Below, piece by piece: positions 32,951 through 40,684 of a stretch of 64,000 nt of DNA. The notes under the pieces were generated by a model. That model saw only the letters and a list, made by a program, of their open reading frames with translations, did no database searches and had not been told where the DNA came from. Origin of the DNA: JAFGOG01 sp034429215 (GTDB lineage: Bacteria; Chloroflexota; Anaerolineae; JAAYZQ01); contig DAOUGI010000043.1 in NCBI GenBank assembly GCA_034429215.1, positions 1 through 64,000 on the forward strand, given 5' to 3'. Position 1 is the first letter of the stretch; each line of letters starts with the position of its first letter. The translations under genes were made by a program, and so were the position numbers.

Positions 32951-33076
32951 TTATCGGGTGGGTTTCCTAAACTCCACTACCCAGCCCGGCCCCTTCCAGA
33001 TCGATTCGGCCCTTATCTCCTGCATGGCCGCCGGCGCCAGATCGACCGGCGTGGCGACCTTCTCACTCCATAGCAT
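32951..33076 (-). CDS. Small protein of 41 residues in the gbsR cluster
   Basis: ATG 33076 has GGAGGT 4 nt upstream and lies 17 nt after the stop of the preceding methyltransferase gene. The frame reads MLWSEKVATPVDLAPAAMQE and ends EFRKPTR. Its codons are G/C-rich at third positions like the neighbours. No family is recognised. It could be an intact small gene or the remnant of a larger one. Confidence 0.45.
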   Translation of the reverse strand: MLWSEKVATPVDLAPAAMQEIRAESIWKGPGWVVEFRKPTR

Positions 33077-33093
33077 TACACCTCCGTCATCCT

Positions 33094-33738
33094 TCACCCT
33101 GACCCGTCGCCTGCCTCGACCGGTTTTTGTATCAAGATCGCCCGGTACGCGCCCCGCAGCAGGCTGGGCTCGTCGTGGACCTTGACACAATCGCTGTGCG
33201 CCGCCATGTCGCCAAAGCGCCGGGTGACGTCGGTGCCGGCCAGGGTCGTGGCCAGGTTGACCAGCCGCCGCCCCAGGGTCAACCGGCCCTCGTCGGGCGC
33301 AAACTTGTCGAAAATCACAGCCCGGCCCCCCGGCCGCAGCGCCCGGAGTGTCTCTTGCAGGCACGCGGTCCCGTCGGGAACGACGCTGAGCACCAGGTGC
33401 AGCACCGCCGCGTCAAACCCCTCCAGGCCTGGCGGCAGCGCCTGGGCGTCGCCCTGGATGAGGGTCACGTCGCGTCCAACGAGGGGCAGCTTGGCCTGCG
33501 CCCGCGCCAGCATGTCGGGGCTGAGATCGAGGCCGACGGCACGGACCCCGTCCGGCAGGAGGGGCAGGTCGGCGCCGGTGCCGACGCCCACGAGCAGGAC
33601 CCGCTCTCCGGGCCGGAGAGCGAGGAGCTGCATGGCCCGCCGCCGGCCGGGCGCCGCGAAAAAGCGGTCGAACAGGCCGTCGTAGATCGGCGACCACAGG
33701 CGATAAACAAAGCGATTCCAGCGGTTGGTGAGCTTCAC
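33094..33738 (-). CDS. Class I SAM-dependent methyltransferase (UbiE/PmtA-like)
   Basis: A 214-residue methyltransferase. SAM motif I is VLLVGVGTGADLPLLP at about 47-62, followed by AVGLDLSPDML and LIQGDAQALP. YDGLFDRFF near the N-terminus is common in UbiE and phospholipid N-methyltransferase-like proteins. It overlaps the upstream gene by 4 nt (33735-33738, ATGA), so translation is coupled. With the SDR and ATC-hydrolase-like genes it may modify a lipid or small hydrophobic compound; this is inference. Confidence 0.82.
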   Translation of the reverse strand: MKLTNRWNRFVYRLWSPIYDGLFDRFFAAPGRRRAMQLLALRPGERVLLVGVGTGADLPLLPDGVRAVGLDLSPDMLARAQAKLPLVGRDVTLIQGDAQALPPGLEGFDAAVLHLVLSVVPDGTACLQETLRALRPGGRAVIFDKFAPDEGRLTLGRRLVNLATTLAGTDVTRRFGDMAAHSDCVKVHDEPSLLRGAYRAILIQKPVEAGDGSG

Positions 33739-34451
33739 TGTGGCGCTCCTCCGAGTTCAGGGCGGGCTTGGTTGCAGAACCGAAAGTTGCACCGGTCGTC
33801 GCCCCGGCCGAGCGTCTTGGTGCGTTCCCAGGCGACGCCGGGGATGTTGCCAAATTGCACGTCGTCGCCCCGGCAAAAATGGGCCGTCAGCTCCGGCGCG
33901 CCGTAGGCGGTGAGCATGTTCAGGTAAAAGCACTCGCGGATGTCGTAGGCGATGCACCGGTCGCTGTCTTCCACCCACTCGACGGTCCACCCTTCCGGCG
34001 GGTAGCTCTTTTTCAACACCACGCGGTTGCCGATCCGCAGCATCGCGAACGGATCGGACAATCGCCCCATGATCCGCATCAGCTTGTGTTGGCCCGAACG
34101 CTCCACCCAGGCAGCCAAGATCCGGTCAATCTCAGCCATGACCGCTTCCCGGTCGTCGTTTTCCTCGCGCAGCGTCTGGTAGAGCGCCAGGCCGGCTAGG
34201 ATGTTCGCCAGGTGGTGGCGCAGCGCCGGCAGGTCAAAGCGGGGCCGGCAGGCATACATCTCGTCGTAACGAGCCTGCGCCCGCGCGGCCAGCAGGGCCG
34301 CCTTGATCGGGCCCCGCGTTTCGGCCAGCACCTGCCGGCTGATCTCCATGTGCGGCATCTGGCGCGGCCGGGCCGCCAGCCGCCGCCCTGCCAAAAGCCC
34401 GCCTGCCGCGCCGGCGGCCAAGCCGGCCAGGAATACCCGTTTGTCTGTCAT
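33735..34451 (-). CDS. L-2-amino-thiazoline-4-carboxylate hydrolase-like protein
   Basis: A 238-residue protein with an N-terminal hydrophobic segment (FLAGLAAGAAGGLLAG, about 6-21). The soluble domain contains IRECFYLNMLTAYGAPELTA, then HFCRGDDVQFG, ending with DRCNFRFCN. These conserved Cys and Asp residues match the ATC hydrolase family (fold type for L-2-amino-thiazoline-4-carboxylate to cysteine conversion). Most family members have no tested activity. It is coupled by ATGA overlap to the methyltransferase downstream and follows the SDR gene. Confidence 0.75.
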   Translation of the reverse strand: MTDKRVFLAGLAAGAAGGLLAGRRLAARPRQMPHMEISRQVLAETRGPIKAALLAARAQARYDEMYACRPRFDLPALRHHLANILAGLALYQTLREENDDREAVMAEIDRILAAWVERSGQHKLMRIMGRLSDPFAMLRIGNRVVLKKSYPPEGWTVEWVEDSDRCIAYDIRECFYLNMLTAYGAPELTAHFCRGDDVQFGNIPGVAWERTKTLGRGDDRCNFRFCNQARPELGGAPQ

Positions 34452-34478
34452 CAGTTTCCTCCCATCTGCCTCTGCTTT

Positions 34479-35324
34479 TCAGTTGTCCGTCTCGGTTTGT
34501 GCTGCTCTCCCGATGGCCGACTTGAGGATGGTCCGCACGACGATCCGGTCCAGAAGGCCGGGCGCGAGCAATTTCAGCCAGGCGGCCGCCGGGCCGGGCC
34601 ACATCACCACCTCCCGCCGGCGACGCCACGCGGCATCCAGCGTAATCTGGGCGCAGCGGTCCGCCGTCATCGTCTTGCCGGTGTATATGGCCCGTCCGCG
34701 CGGTCCGGCAGGACGAGCCTGGGCATCCAGAAAGTGCTCGTGAAACTCGGTCACCACCCAGTACGGGCAGACCACCGTCACGCTGACGCCCGCCCCGGTC
34801 AGCTCCATCCGCAGGGCGTCGGAGAAACCCACCACGGCGAACTTGCTGGCGCTGTACGACGTGTTGCCCGGCAGCGCCACCTTGCCGCCGAGGCTGGCGA
34901 TGTTGGCGATCCGGCCTTCGGTTGCCTTGAGATGCGGCAGCGCGTGGTAGGTGCAGTGGACCACTCCCAGCAGGTTGACGGCCAACACCTGCTTAAAGAC
35001 CGTCAGATCAGGGAGATTGGCCAGTGCAGCGCCCTGGCCAAAGCCGGCATTGTTGATGAGCGCGTCGATGCGACCGTAACGCCCGACGGTTTGATCGATC
35101 AGGTTGCGACATCCCGCCTCGTCGCTGACATCGGTTGGCACGGCCACGGCATCGCCTCCCAGGCGGCGGCACTCGACCACCAGCGCTTCCAGGCGTTCGG
35201 CGTTGCGGGCGGCGAGCGCCTGCAGGGCCCCGGCGCCGGCCAGCCGCAGGGCCAGGGCTTTGCCGATGCCACTGGACGCGCCGGTGATGATCACGACCTT
35301 GTCTTGGAATGGTTGCGCTTTCAT
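34479..35324 (-). CDS. Short-chain dehydrogenase/reductase
   Basis: A 281-residue classical SDR. The cofactor site is TGASSGIGKALA, then NNAGFGQGAALA; the catalytic Ser is in ASLGG and Tyr-Lys in YSASK. ATG 35324 is favoured over GTG 35330 because GAGGTG is 5 nt upstream. The C-terminal part with GKTMTADRCAQITLDAAW resembles SDRs that work on lipid or long-chain substrates. It is second gene of the gbsR cluster, 24 nt downstream of the regulator. Confidence 0.88.
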   Translation of the reverse strand: MKAQPFQDKVVIITGASSGIGKALALRLAGAGALQALAARNAERLEALVVECRRLGGDAVAVPTDVSDEAGCRNLIDQTVGRYGRIDALINNAGFGQGAALANLPDLTVFKQVLAVNLLGVVHCTYHALPHLKATEGRIANIASLGGKVALPGNTSYSASKFAVVGFSDALRMELTGAGVSVTVVCPYWVVTEFHEHFLDAQARPAGPRGRAIYTGKTMTADRCAQITLDAAWRRRREVVMWPGPAAAWLKLLAPGLLDRIVVRTILKSAIGRAAQTETDN

Positions 35325-35348
35325 GTCCACCTCACCGGACTCTGGTCT

Positions 35349-35822
35349 TTATCTGACTCCGCCACTCTTGCGCCTGACCTCCACCCGCTCCAACAGGTTG
35401 GGAAGCTCCTCCTCGATGAGCGAGAACATGTCGTGCGCTTCTTGCAGCCGTTCGCGCAAAGCCGGATCCTTGTCCTGTAGCAGCTCGAGTCCCTGCTCTG
35501 CGATCTGGTGCAGCGACGCCCACAGCCTGAGCCGCTGGCGGATAAAGACCAGCCAGCCCCCGGGCCTGAACTGAAAGTAGACCTGCCTGGGCATGGGCGA
35601 CGGCGCCCGCTCGATGAGGTCCATCTCGACCAGCAGGCGGGTCGTCGTGCTGACCGAGCTCTTGCTGGCATTGAGGAGTGCGCACAGATCGGTGAGCGAT
35701 TGGGCCGGCGGATCCGAGATCAGCAGCACGCCCAGCACGCGGCCGGCCGTGCGTGGCAAGCCCATCTGCTCGAAATAGAGGCTGATGTCCTCGATAAAGT
35801 GTTTTTCCTCGAAATAGGGCAT
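35349..35822 (-). CDS. GbsR/MarR-family transcriptional regulator
   Basis: A 157-residue regulator with a winged helix: GLPRTAGRVLGVLLISDPPA, ALLNASKSSVSTTTRLLVEM as recognition helix, and a wing around PRQVYFQF. A C-terminal helical region would form the dimer. GbsR-like regulators usually repress genes next to them. It is first in the minus-strand cluster. A near-palindrome overlaps its own -35, which points to autorepression of the whole cluster. Confidence 0.85.
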   Translation of the reverse strand: MPYFEEKHFIEDISLYFEQMGLPRTAGRVLGVLLISDPPAQSLTDLCALLNASKSSVSTTTRLLVEMDLIERAPSPMPRQVYFQFRPGGWLVFIRQRLRLWASLHQIAEQGLELLQDKDPALRERLQEAHDMFSLIEEELPNLLERVEVRRKSGGVR

Positions 35823-35857
35823 CGCTATGACCCCTTCCTACTGCCTGATGTTGGGCA

Positions 35858-35886
35858 ATTGTATCACGTTCGGAATGTTCTGTCAA
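35858..35886 (-). promoter_or_regulatory. Promoter of the gbsR-type cluster
   Basis: Minus strand TTGACA (35881-35886) and TACAAT (35858-35863) with a 17-nt spacer. Confidence 0.85.
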
Positions 35887-35895
35887 TACTGAACA
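35876..35895. promoter_or_regulatory. Candidate operator for the GbsR-type regulator
   Basis: The 20-bp near-palindrome TGTTCTGTCAATACTGAACA has half-sites TGTTC-GT and AC-GAACA. It covers the -35 hexamer, which is ideal for repression. No other gene-free content is seen in 35896-36014. Confidence 0.6.
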
Positions 35896-36014
35896 AAGGG
35901 AATGTATGGTGCTTGATTAATCCGCAGCGGACTTGATGCAGCGAGGCCATCGGAGGCCGTGGGGTTGGAAGATAGTTACAGGCATTCGGGCCGGTGTGGC
36001 GGTCCGGCCGTGGT

Positions 36015-38621
36015 TTAAAATGGTGGTTGTGGTTCCAGCAGCAGATCCAGCAGCCGCAGACAGTTCGCCTTGGCGTCCTCGCCCACTTCGGCCACCGGCC
36101 CAACGCACGATGGACAGCCTCGCGGGCAGCCGCAGGAGGTGAGCACGTCGCGGGCGGCCAGCAGCAGCGTGTCGTGCAGGTTGTACAGCGCCTCGCTAAA
36201 CCCCAGACCTCCCGGCGCATTGTCATAGATCGTGATCGTCGGCAGCCGGCCTCCCCCGGGATCGCCGGGGGATGATCGGATCTCGCTCACCACGCCGATG
36301 TCGGTCGGGCCGCTCATCAGGTGCAGCGGGGCGATGTGGCGCAGCAGGTAGGCCACGCCGGCCAGCGTCCCGCGCACCATTCGGTCCACCTCCACCCGCT
36401 GGTGGCACGAGCGGCACAGCGTCACCAGGTTCTCCAGCCGGTTGGCCTGCAGATAGTGGTCGTTTTCGCCCCGGATGTAGCCAAAGGTGCGAAACGGCTG
36501 GACGTGGTGCACGTCGTGGGTCCGGCCGCCCACTCCGCTTGCGCTCCGGGACTCCCTTCGGTCGGGACGCTCCGGCGCGCCACAGTGGCGGCAGCGGTGG
36601 CCGTCGCGCTCCAGCGCCAGGTTCCGCTGCTGTCCCCAGTTGGGCCCCCGGTCATCCTGGTTCATCACCAGCAGCCCTTCCTGCTCCAGCCGGTAGGCCT
36701 GCCCGGCTACGATGCTGAGCCAGTAGGCCGTGGTCTGCATCTCTAGCTCTGGCACGCTGTCCGGTGAGATCTCGCCCCAGCCCAGCGTCTCGTTGGTGTA
36801 CAGCCGCACCTTTTTGTACGACGTGGCCTTGGAGGTGACGGTCACCGGGCCGTGGGCTTTGACCGTCCCCCCAGCCTCGGCCTGCTCGTCCACCTCCAGC
36901 ACCTTGACCGTCTCTGACACGCTGGCCTGGGTATAATAGTCGACCTCGACCGGCTTGACCTCGGCCCTCCGCCCGTCCCAGTCCAGCTTGTCCACCAGGT
37001 ACGACTCGCCGCCGTGCAGATAGATCGCCCCTTCGTGGAGCAGCCTGGGCGCCCCCTGGCGGTCCATCACGCCGATGGTGGTCGCCCCCTGGGACGTGTC
37101 GACGACGATAAAGTTGTCCATCTCGGCGGCGCGCAGGCTGACCGCCTCGGCCGGGTAGGTGTCGCCGGTCCAGTGCCACCGGCCGCCGCTCTGGCGCAGG
37201 ATCCCCTGCTCCTGTTCCAGGAACTCCAATACCTCCTGGGTATGCGGGAAACGGCCGAACCGCTCGCCGGGGGCAAAGGGCAGCTCGAAAGCCGCGCACT
37301 GGATGTGGCTGAGGACGATGGCCAGGTTATCGGGGTTGAGCAGGGCGTGCTCCGGCGACCGCCCAAAGAAGTAATGGGGGTGGTTGACGATGTACTGGTC
37401 GAGCGGCGACGCGCCGGCCACCAGGATCGCCGTCGAGACGCCGCTCCGGCGCCCCGCCCGGCCCGCCTGCTGCCAGGTGCTGGCGATCGTGCCCGGATAG
37501 CCGGTCATGATGCAGGCGTCCAGGTGGCCGATGTTGATCCCCAGCTCCAGGGCGTTGGTAGCCACCACCCCCACCACCTGCCGCTCGCGCAGGCCGCGCT
37601 CGATCTTGCGCCGCTCGGCCGGCAGGTAGCCGCCGCGGTAGCCCTGTATGGCCTCGGCCGGGCGATCTTGGCGCTGGGCCGCGTGGCGGAGGTAGGTCAG
37701 CAGGATCTCGGTGACCAGCCTGGAACGGGCAAACACGATCGTCTGGATGCCGGCCCGCAGAAACTGCTCGGCCAGCAGGCGGGCATCGACGACCGCGTTG
37801 CGCCGGATGCCTAGCTCGCGATCGACCAGGGGGGGATTGTAGAATATCAAGTGTTTCTCACCCTTGGGCGAGCCGTCCTCCTGCTCGTCGATCAGGGTTA
37901 CCGGCGCTTCGATCAGCCGCTCGGCCAGCTCCTGCGGGTTGGCGATCGTCGCCGAGCAGCAGATGAACTGCGGCGCCGCCCCGTAAAAGGCGCACACCCG
38001 CTTGAGCCGGCGGATGGTGTTGGCCACGTGGCTGCCAAACACCCCCCGGTAGGTGTGCACCTCGTCCAGCACCACGTAGCGCAGCCCTTGAAAAAAGGCA
38101 GCCCAGCGGGTGTGGTGGGGCAAAATGCCGGTGTGGAGCATGTCGGGGTTGCTGACCAGGATCTGGGCCGTCTTGCGGATGCGGGCCCGCTGATCCTGGG
38201 GGGTGTCGCCGTCGTAGGCGTGCGTCTCGATCTTTTCTCCCAGCGCCGCCTTCAGTCCGTCCAGCTCGGCCAGTTGGTCCTGGGTCAGCGCCTTGGTTGG
38301 AAAGAGGTACAGCGCCCGCGCTGCCCGGTCGGCCAGCAGGCGGTTGAGCACCGGCAGGTTGTAGCACAGCGTCTTGCCGCTGGCTGTGGGTGTGACGACG
38401 ACGACGTGCTCGCCCCGCAGCGCCGCCTCGACCGCCAGCGCCTGGTGGCGGTAGGGCGCCTCGATCCCCTGCCGGCCGAGCGCCTCGATCAGCCGCCGGT
38501 CGATCCCGGCCGGCCACTCGCCGAAGCGGCCCGGCTGCGCCGCCAGGTGCTGCCAGTGGGTGATCCGCCGCGCCGACTGCGGATCGCGCTCTATTTCCTC
38601 CAGTACCGATTCCAGGTCCAT
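36015..38621 (-). CDS. MrfA/YprA-like DEAD/DEAH helicase with HNH insert and DUF1998 zinc site
   Basis: An 868-residue superfamily 2 helicase. Walker A is TPTASGKTLCYNLP, DEVH box is VLDEVHTYRG, motif III is CSATIAN and motif VI is QQAGRAGRRSG. The C-terminal DUF1998 zinc site is CGCPRGCPSC. In between, at about residues 665-742, is an HNH-type module: RDGHRCRHCG, then HDVHHVQPF, then NLVTLCRSCHQRVE. MrfA acts in DNA repair. Within the HNH segment (686-698) a 38-nt repeat adds DRRESRSASGVG. ATG 38621 is preferred; a TATAAT sits 9 nt upstream, so the message may be nearly leaderless. Confidence 0.9.
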   Translation of the reverse strand: MDLESVLEEIERDPQSARRITHWQHLAAQPGRFGEWPAGIDRRLIEALGRQGIEAPYRHQALAVEAALRGEHVVVVTPTASGKTLCYNLPVLNRLLADRAARALYLFPTKALTQDQLAELDGLKAALGEKIETHAYDGDTPQDQRARIRKTAQILVSNPDMLHTGILPHHTRWAAFFQGLRYVVLDEVHTYRGVFGSHVANTIRRLKRVCAFYGAAPQFICCSATIANPQELAERLIEAPVTLIDEQEDGSPKGEKHLIFYNPPLVDRELGIRRNAVVDARLLAEQFLRAGIQTIVFARSRLVTEILLTYLRHAAQRQDRPAEAIQGYRGGYLPAERRKIERGLRERQVVGVVATNALELGINIGHLDACIMTGYPGTIASTWQQAGRAGRRSGVSTAILVAGASPLDQYIVNHPHYFFGRSPEHALLNPDNLAIVLSHIQCAAFELPFAPGERFGRFPHTQEVLEFLEQEQGILRQSGGRWHWTGDTYPAEAVSLRAAEMDNFIVVDTSQGATTIGVMDRQGAPRLLHEGAIYLHGGESYLVDKLDWDGRRAEVKPVEVDYYTQASVSETVKVLEVDEQAEAGGTVKAHGPVTVTSKATSYKKVRLYTNETLGWGEISPDSVPELEMQTTAYWLSIVAGQAYRLEQEGLLVMNQDDRGPNWGQQRNLALERDGHRCRHCGAPERPDRRESRSASGVGGRTHDVHHVQPFRTFGYIRGENDHYLQANRLENLVTLCRSCHQRVEVDRMVRGTLAGVAYLLRHIAPLHLMSGPTDIGVVSEIRSSPGDPGGGRLPTITIYDNAPGGLGFSEALYNLHDTLLLAARDVLTSCGCPRGCPSCVGPVAEVGEDAKANCLRLLDLLLEPQPPF
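36527..36564. repeat. 38-nt in-frame coding repeat, copy in helicase
   Basis: The 38-nt element starts CGCCCACTCCGC and ends CCCTTCGGTCG on the plus strand. It matches 42315-42352 with two mismatches. On the coding minus strand it is read as DRRESRSASGVG, inserted in the HNH domain between the first zinc pair and the DVHH motif. Confidence 0.85.
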
Positions 38622-38640
38622 GGTGCTGCTATTATAGCAC

Positions 38641-38674
38641 AGACCCCGAGGGTTTAGGAAAACCCTGGGGGTCT
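38641..38674. repeat. AGGA-loop palindromic repeat, copy 2
   Basis: A 15-bp stem beginning AGACCCCGAGGGTTT with one mismatch and the tetraloop AGGA. Geometry and outer bases equal those at 26358-26391. It lies between the divergent helicase and phosphoglycerate mutase genes. Confidence 0.78.
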
Positions 38675-38774
38675 GCGATGATTGGGGTCTGGGGCAAATG
38701 CGCGACCGAGATTTCTCATATCGGGACTGCTGATGTACAATCCCCGTGTGAAGCAGCAGATTTTGGAGAGAACT

Positions 38775-40355
38775 ATGGCAACAGCTCAATACCCCATGGC
38801 CGCTGCCGTCCGCGCCGCCTACCGCGCCGGCCAGGAGGACGAAACCCTGGAGCCGCTGGTCCGCGTTGACGGCGCCGGGCGGCCGGTGGGCCGCATCCGG
38901 AATGGCGATTACGTCATCTTTTACGACATCCGCGGCGAGCGGGAGGTGGAGCTCACCTCGGCCTTTGTCGCCCGCGATTTTCCCCACTTTGCCCGGCAGC
39001 CGATGGCGGTCCATTTTGCGACCATGATCGAGTACCACCCCGACCTCGACGTGCAGGTCGCTTTTCCGCCGCTGGCCGGCCTGGAGGATACCCTGTGTGG
39101 GGTGGTCGGCCGGGCCGGGCTGCGCCAGGTCAAGGTGGCCGAGTCGGAAAAGGCGATCCACATCAGTTTTTTCCTGAACGGCAAGCGGCAGGAGCCTTTT
39201 CCCGGCGAAGAGCGGGTCATCGTCGCCTCTCCCCACGGCCTGACCCCCGCCGAGATGCCGCCCCAGATGAGCGCCGCCGCCGTGGCCGATGCGGCCATCG
39301 CCGCGCTGAATAACCCCGACTATGCCCTGGTGGCGGTCAACCTGTGCAACGTCGACGTCATCGGCCACATCGAAAACCCTGACGCCATCCGCACCGCCGT
39401 CGAAACCGTCGACGCCCAGGCGGGACGGATCGTGCAAGCCGCCCAGTCGGCCGGTGTGACGACGGTCCTCACCGCCGACCATGGCACCGTGGAGCGCTGG
39501 TACTATCCCGACGGGGCGATCGACACCGGCCACACCGACAGCCCCGTTCCCTTAATTCTGGTCGATCCCCGCCCGGGCCCTTACGTGCGCCTGCGGCAGG
39601 GCGGCGCTCTGACCGACGTGGCGCCCACGATCCTGGACCTGCTGGGGCTGCCGCAGCCGCCGGGCATGGCCGGATCGAACCTGATCATCCCGGCCGCTTC
39701 CACGGCCAGGCCTGACCACACTCCCCGCGTGCTGCTGCTCATCCTCGACGGTTGGGGGATCGGCGACGGCGGGCCCGGCGACCTGATCGCCCAGGCCCAC
39801 ACACCGGTTGTCGACGGCCTGCTGGCGGCCTGGCCCCACACCCGGCTCCAGGCGGCCGGGCCGGCGGTGGGCATGCCCCCCGGCACGGTGGGCAACTCGG
39901 AGGCGGGCCACCTGCACATCGGCGCCGGCCGGCTGGTGCCCGCCGACCGGGTGCGCATCGACCAGGCGCTGGCCGACGGCTCCTTCTTTGACAACCCGGC
40001 CTTTCGCTGGGCCATGCAGGGCGCCAGGCGCGACGGCGCGCGGCTGCACCTGTTGGGCATCGTCTCGTTCTACAGCTCGCACGGCTCGGTGGATCACCTG
40101 CTGGGGCTCATGGAGATGGCCCGCCGCGAGGGGGTGCCCGAGGTGTATACCCATGCCATGCTGGGCCGGCGCGGCGAGCGGCCCGAGAGCGGCGCCGTCT
40201 ACATCGAGCAGGTGGAGCGCGAGGCCGAGCGCCTGGGCGCCGGCCAGGTGGCGTCGGTCATCGGCCGCTTTTGGTCCCTGGACCGCGAGGGCCATTGGGA
40301 CCGCATCGGCAAGACCTATCGTTGGTTGGTGGAAGGCGAGGGACAGAAGGTATGA
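38775..40355 (+). CDS. Circularly permuted cofactor-independent phosphoglycerate mutase-like protein
   Basis: A 526-residue protein with all main blocks of iPGM (GpmI) in swapped order. Residues 20-306 match the normal second part: DIRGEREVELTSAF (R53, R56), VAESEKAIHISFF (K126), NLCNVDVIGH (D194, H198), TADHGT (D235, H236), GHTDSPVP (H253) and the usual C-terminal LGLPQPPGMAGSNLI. After a Pro/Ala/Thr linker, residues 318-526 match the normal N-terminal part: LLILDGWG (D325), GTVGNSEAGHLHIG (catalytic S375), H436, GRR (R466) and GRFWSLDREGHWDRIGKTY (R498, R504). DGRD is changed to GRRG, so one substrate-binding Asp is missing. ATG 38775 has GGAGAG upstream. It would interconvert 3- and 2-phosphoglycerate if active. 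Confidence 0.88.
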   Translation: MATAQYPMAAAVRAAYRAGQEDETLEPLVRVDGAGRPVGRIRNGDYVIFYDIRGEREVELTSAFVARDFPHFARQPMAVHFATMIEYHPDLDVQVAFPPLAGLEDTLCGVVGRAGLRQVKVAESEKAIHISFFLNGKRQEPFPGEERVIVASPHGLTPAEMPPQMSAAAVADAAIAALNNPDYALVAVNLCNVDVIGHIENPDAIRTAVETVDAQAGRIVQAAQSAGVTTVLTADHGTVERWYYPDGAIDTGHTDSPVPLILVDPRPGPYVRLRQGGALTDVAPTILDLLGLPQPPGMAGSNLIIPAASTARPDHTPRVLLLILDGWGIGDGGPGDLIAQAHTPVVDGLLAAWPHTRLQAAGPAVGMPPGTVGNSEAGHLHIGAGRLVPADRVRIDQALADGSFFDNPAFRWAMQGARRDGARLHLLGIVSFYSSHGSVDHLLGLMEMARREGVPEVYTHAMLGRRGERPESGAVYIEQVEREAERLGAGQVASVIGRFWSLDREGHWDRIGKTYRWLVEGEGQKV

Positions 40356-40684
40356 GAAAGCTGAGCCCGGCGACCTGCCAGCTTGTTCTACGGGCCTTTT
40401 CGCCACAGGATCAGCCCGAGGTAGCCCAGACCCTGGTCAGCGAATGCGCCGACAACCTGCCGTTCATGGAGCATTACGACGAGGTTGGGCTCGAGCCGGT
40501 GCGCTTTGCCGTCGTCAAGCTCAGCCGGGGCCACGTCGCCGAGCTCAAGTGGTGGGCGAACATGGCCCGGGAGGATTGGCCTGACCTGCTGGCGGCGGCC
40601 GGCTTTGCCGGGTCGCCCACGGCCCATCAGGAATGGGCCAAGGCGACCTACGGCATCACCTCGACAAAGCCCAGCGAGACATAG
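40352..40684 (+). CDS. Uncharacterised 110-residue protein coupled to the permuted mutase
   Basis: It starts at ATG 40352 and overlaps the mutase stop as ATGA, so translation is coupled. The sequence has LPFMEHYDEVGLEPVRFAVV, then LSRGHVAELKWWANM and REDWPDLLAAAGF. It has no signal peptide or membrane segment. No family is recognised. The 3' end overlaps the converging glycosyltransferase gene by 37 nt. Tight coupling suggests a partner or regulator of the mutase, but this is inference only. Confidence 0.7.
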   Translation: MRKLSPATCQLVLRAFSPQDQPEVAQTLVSECADNLPFMEHYDEVGLEPVRFAVVKLSRGHVAELKWWANMAREDWPDLLAAAGFAGSPTAHQEWAKATYGITSTKPSET

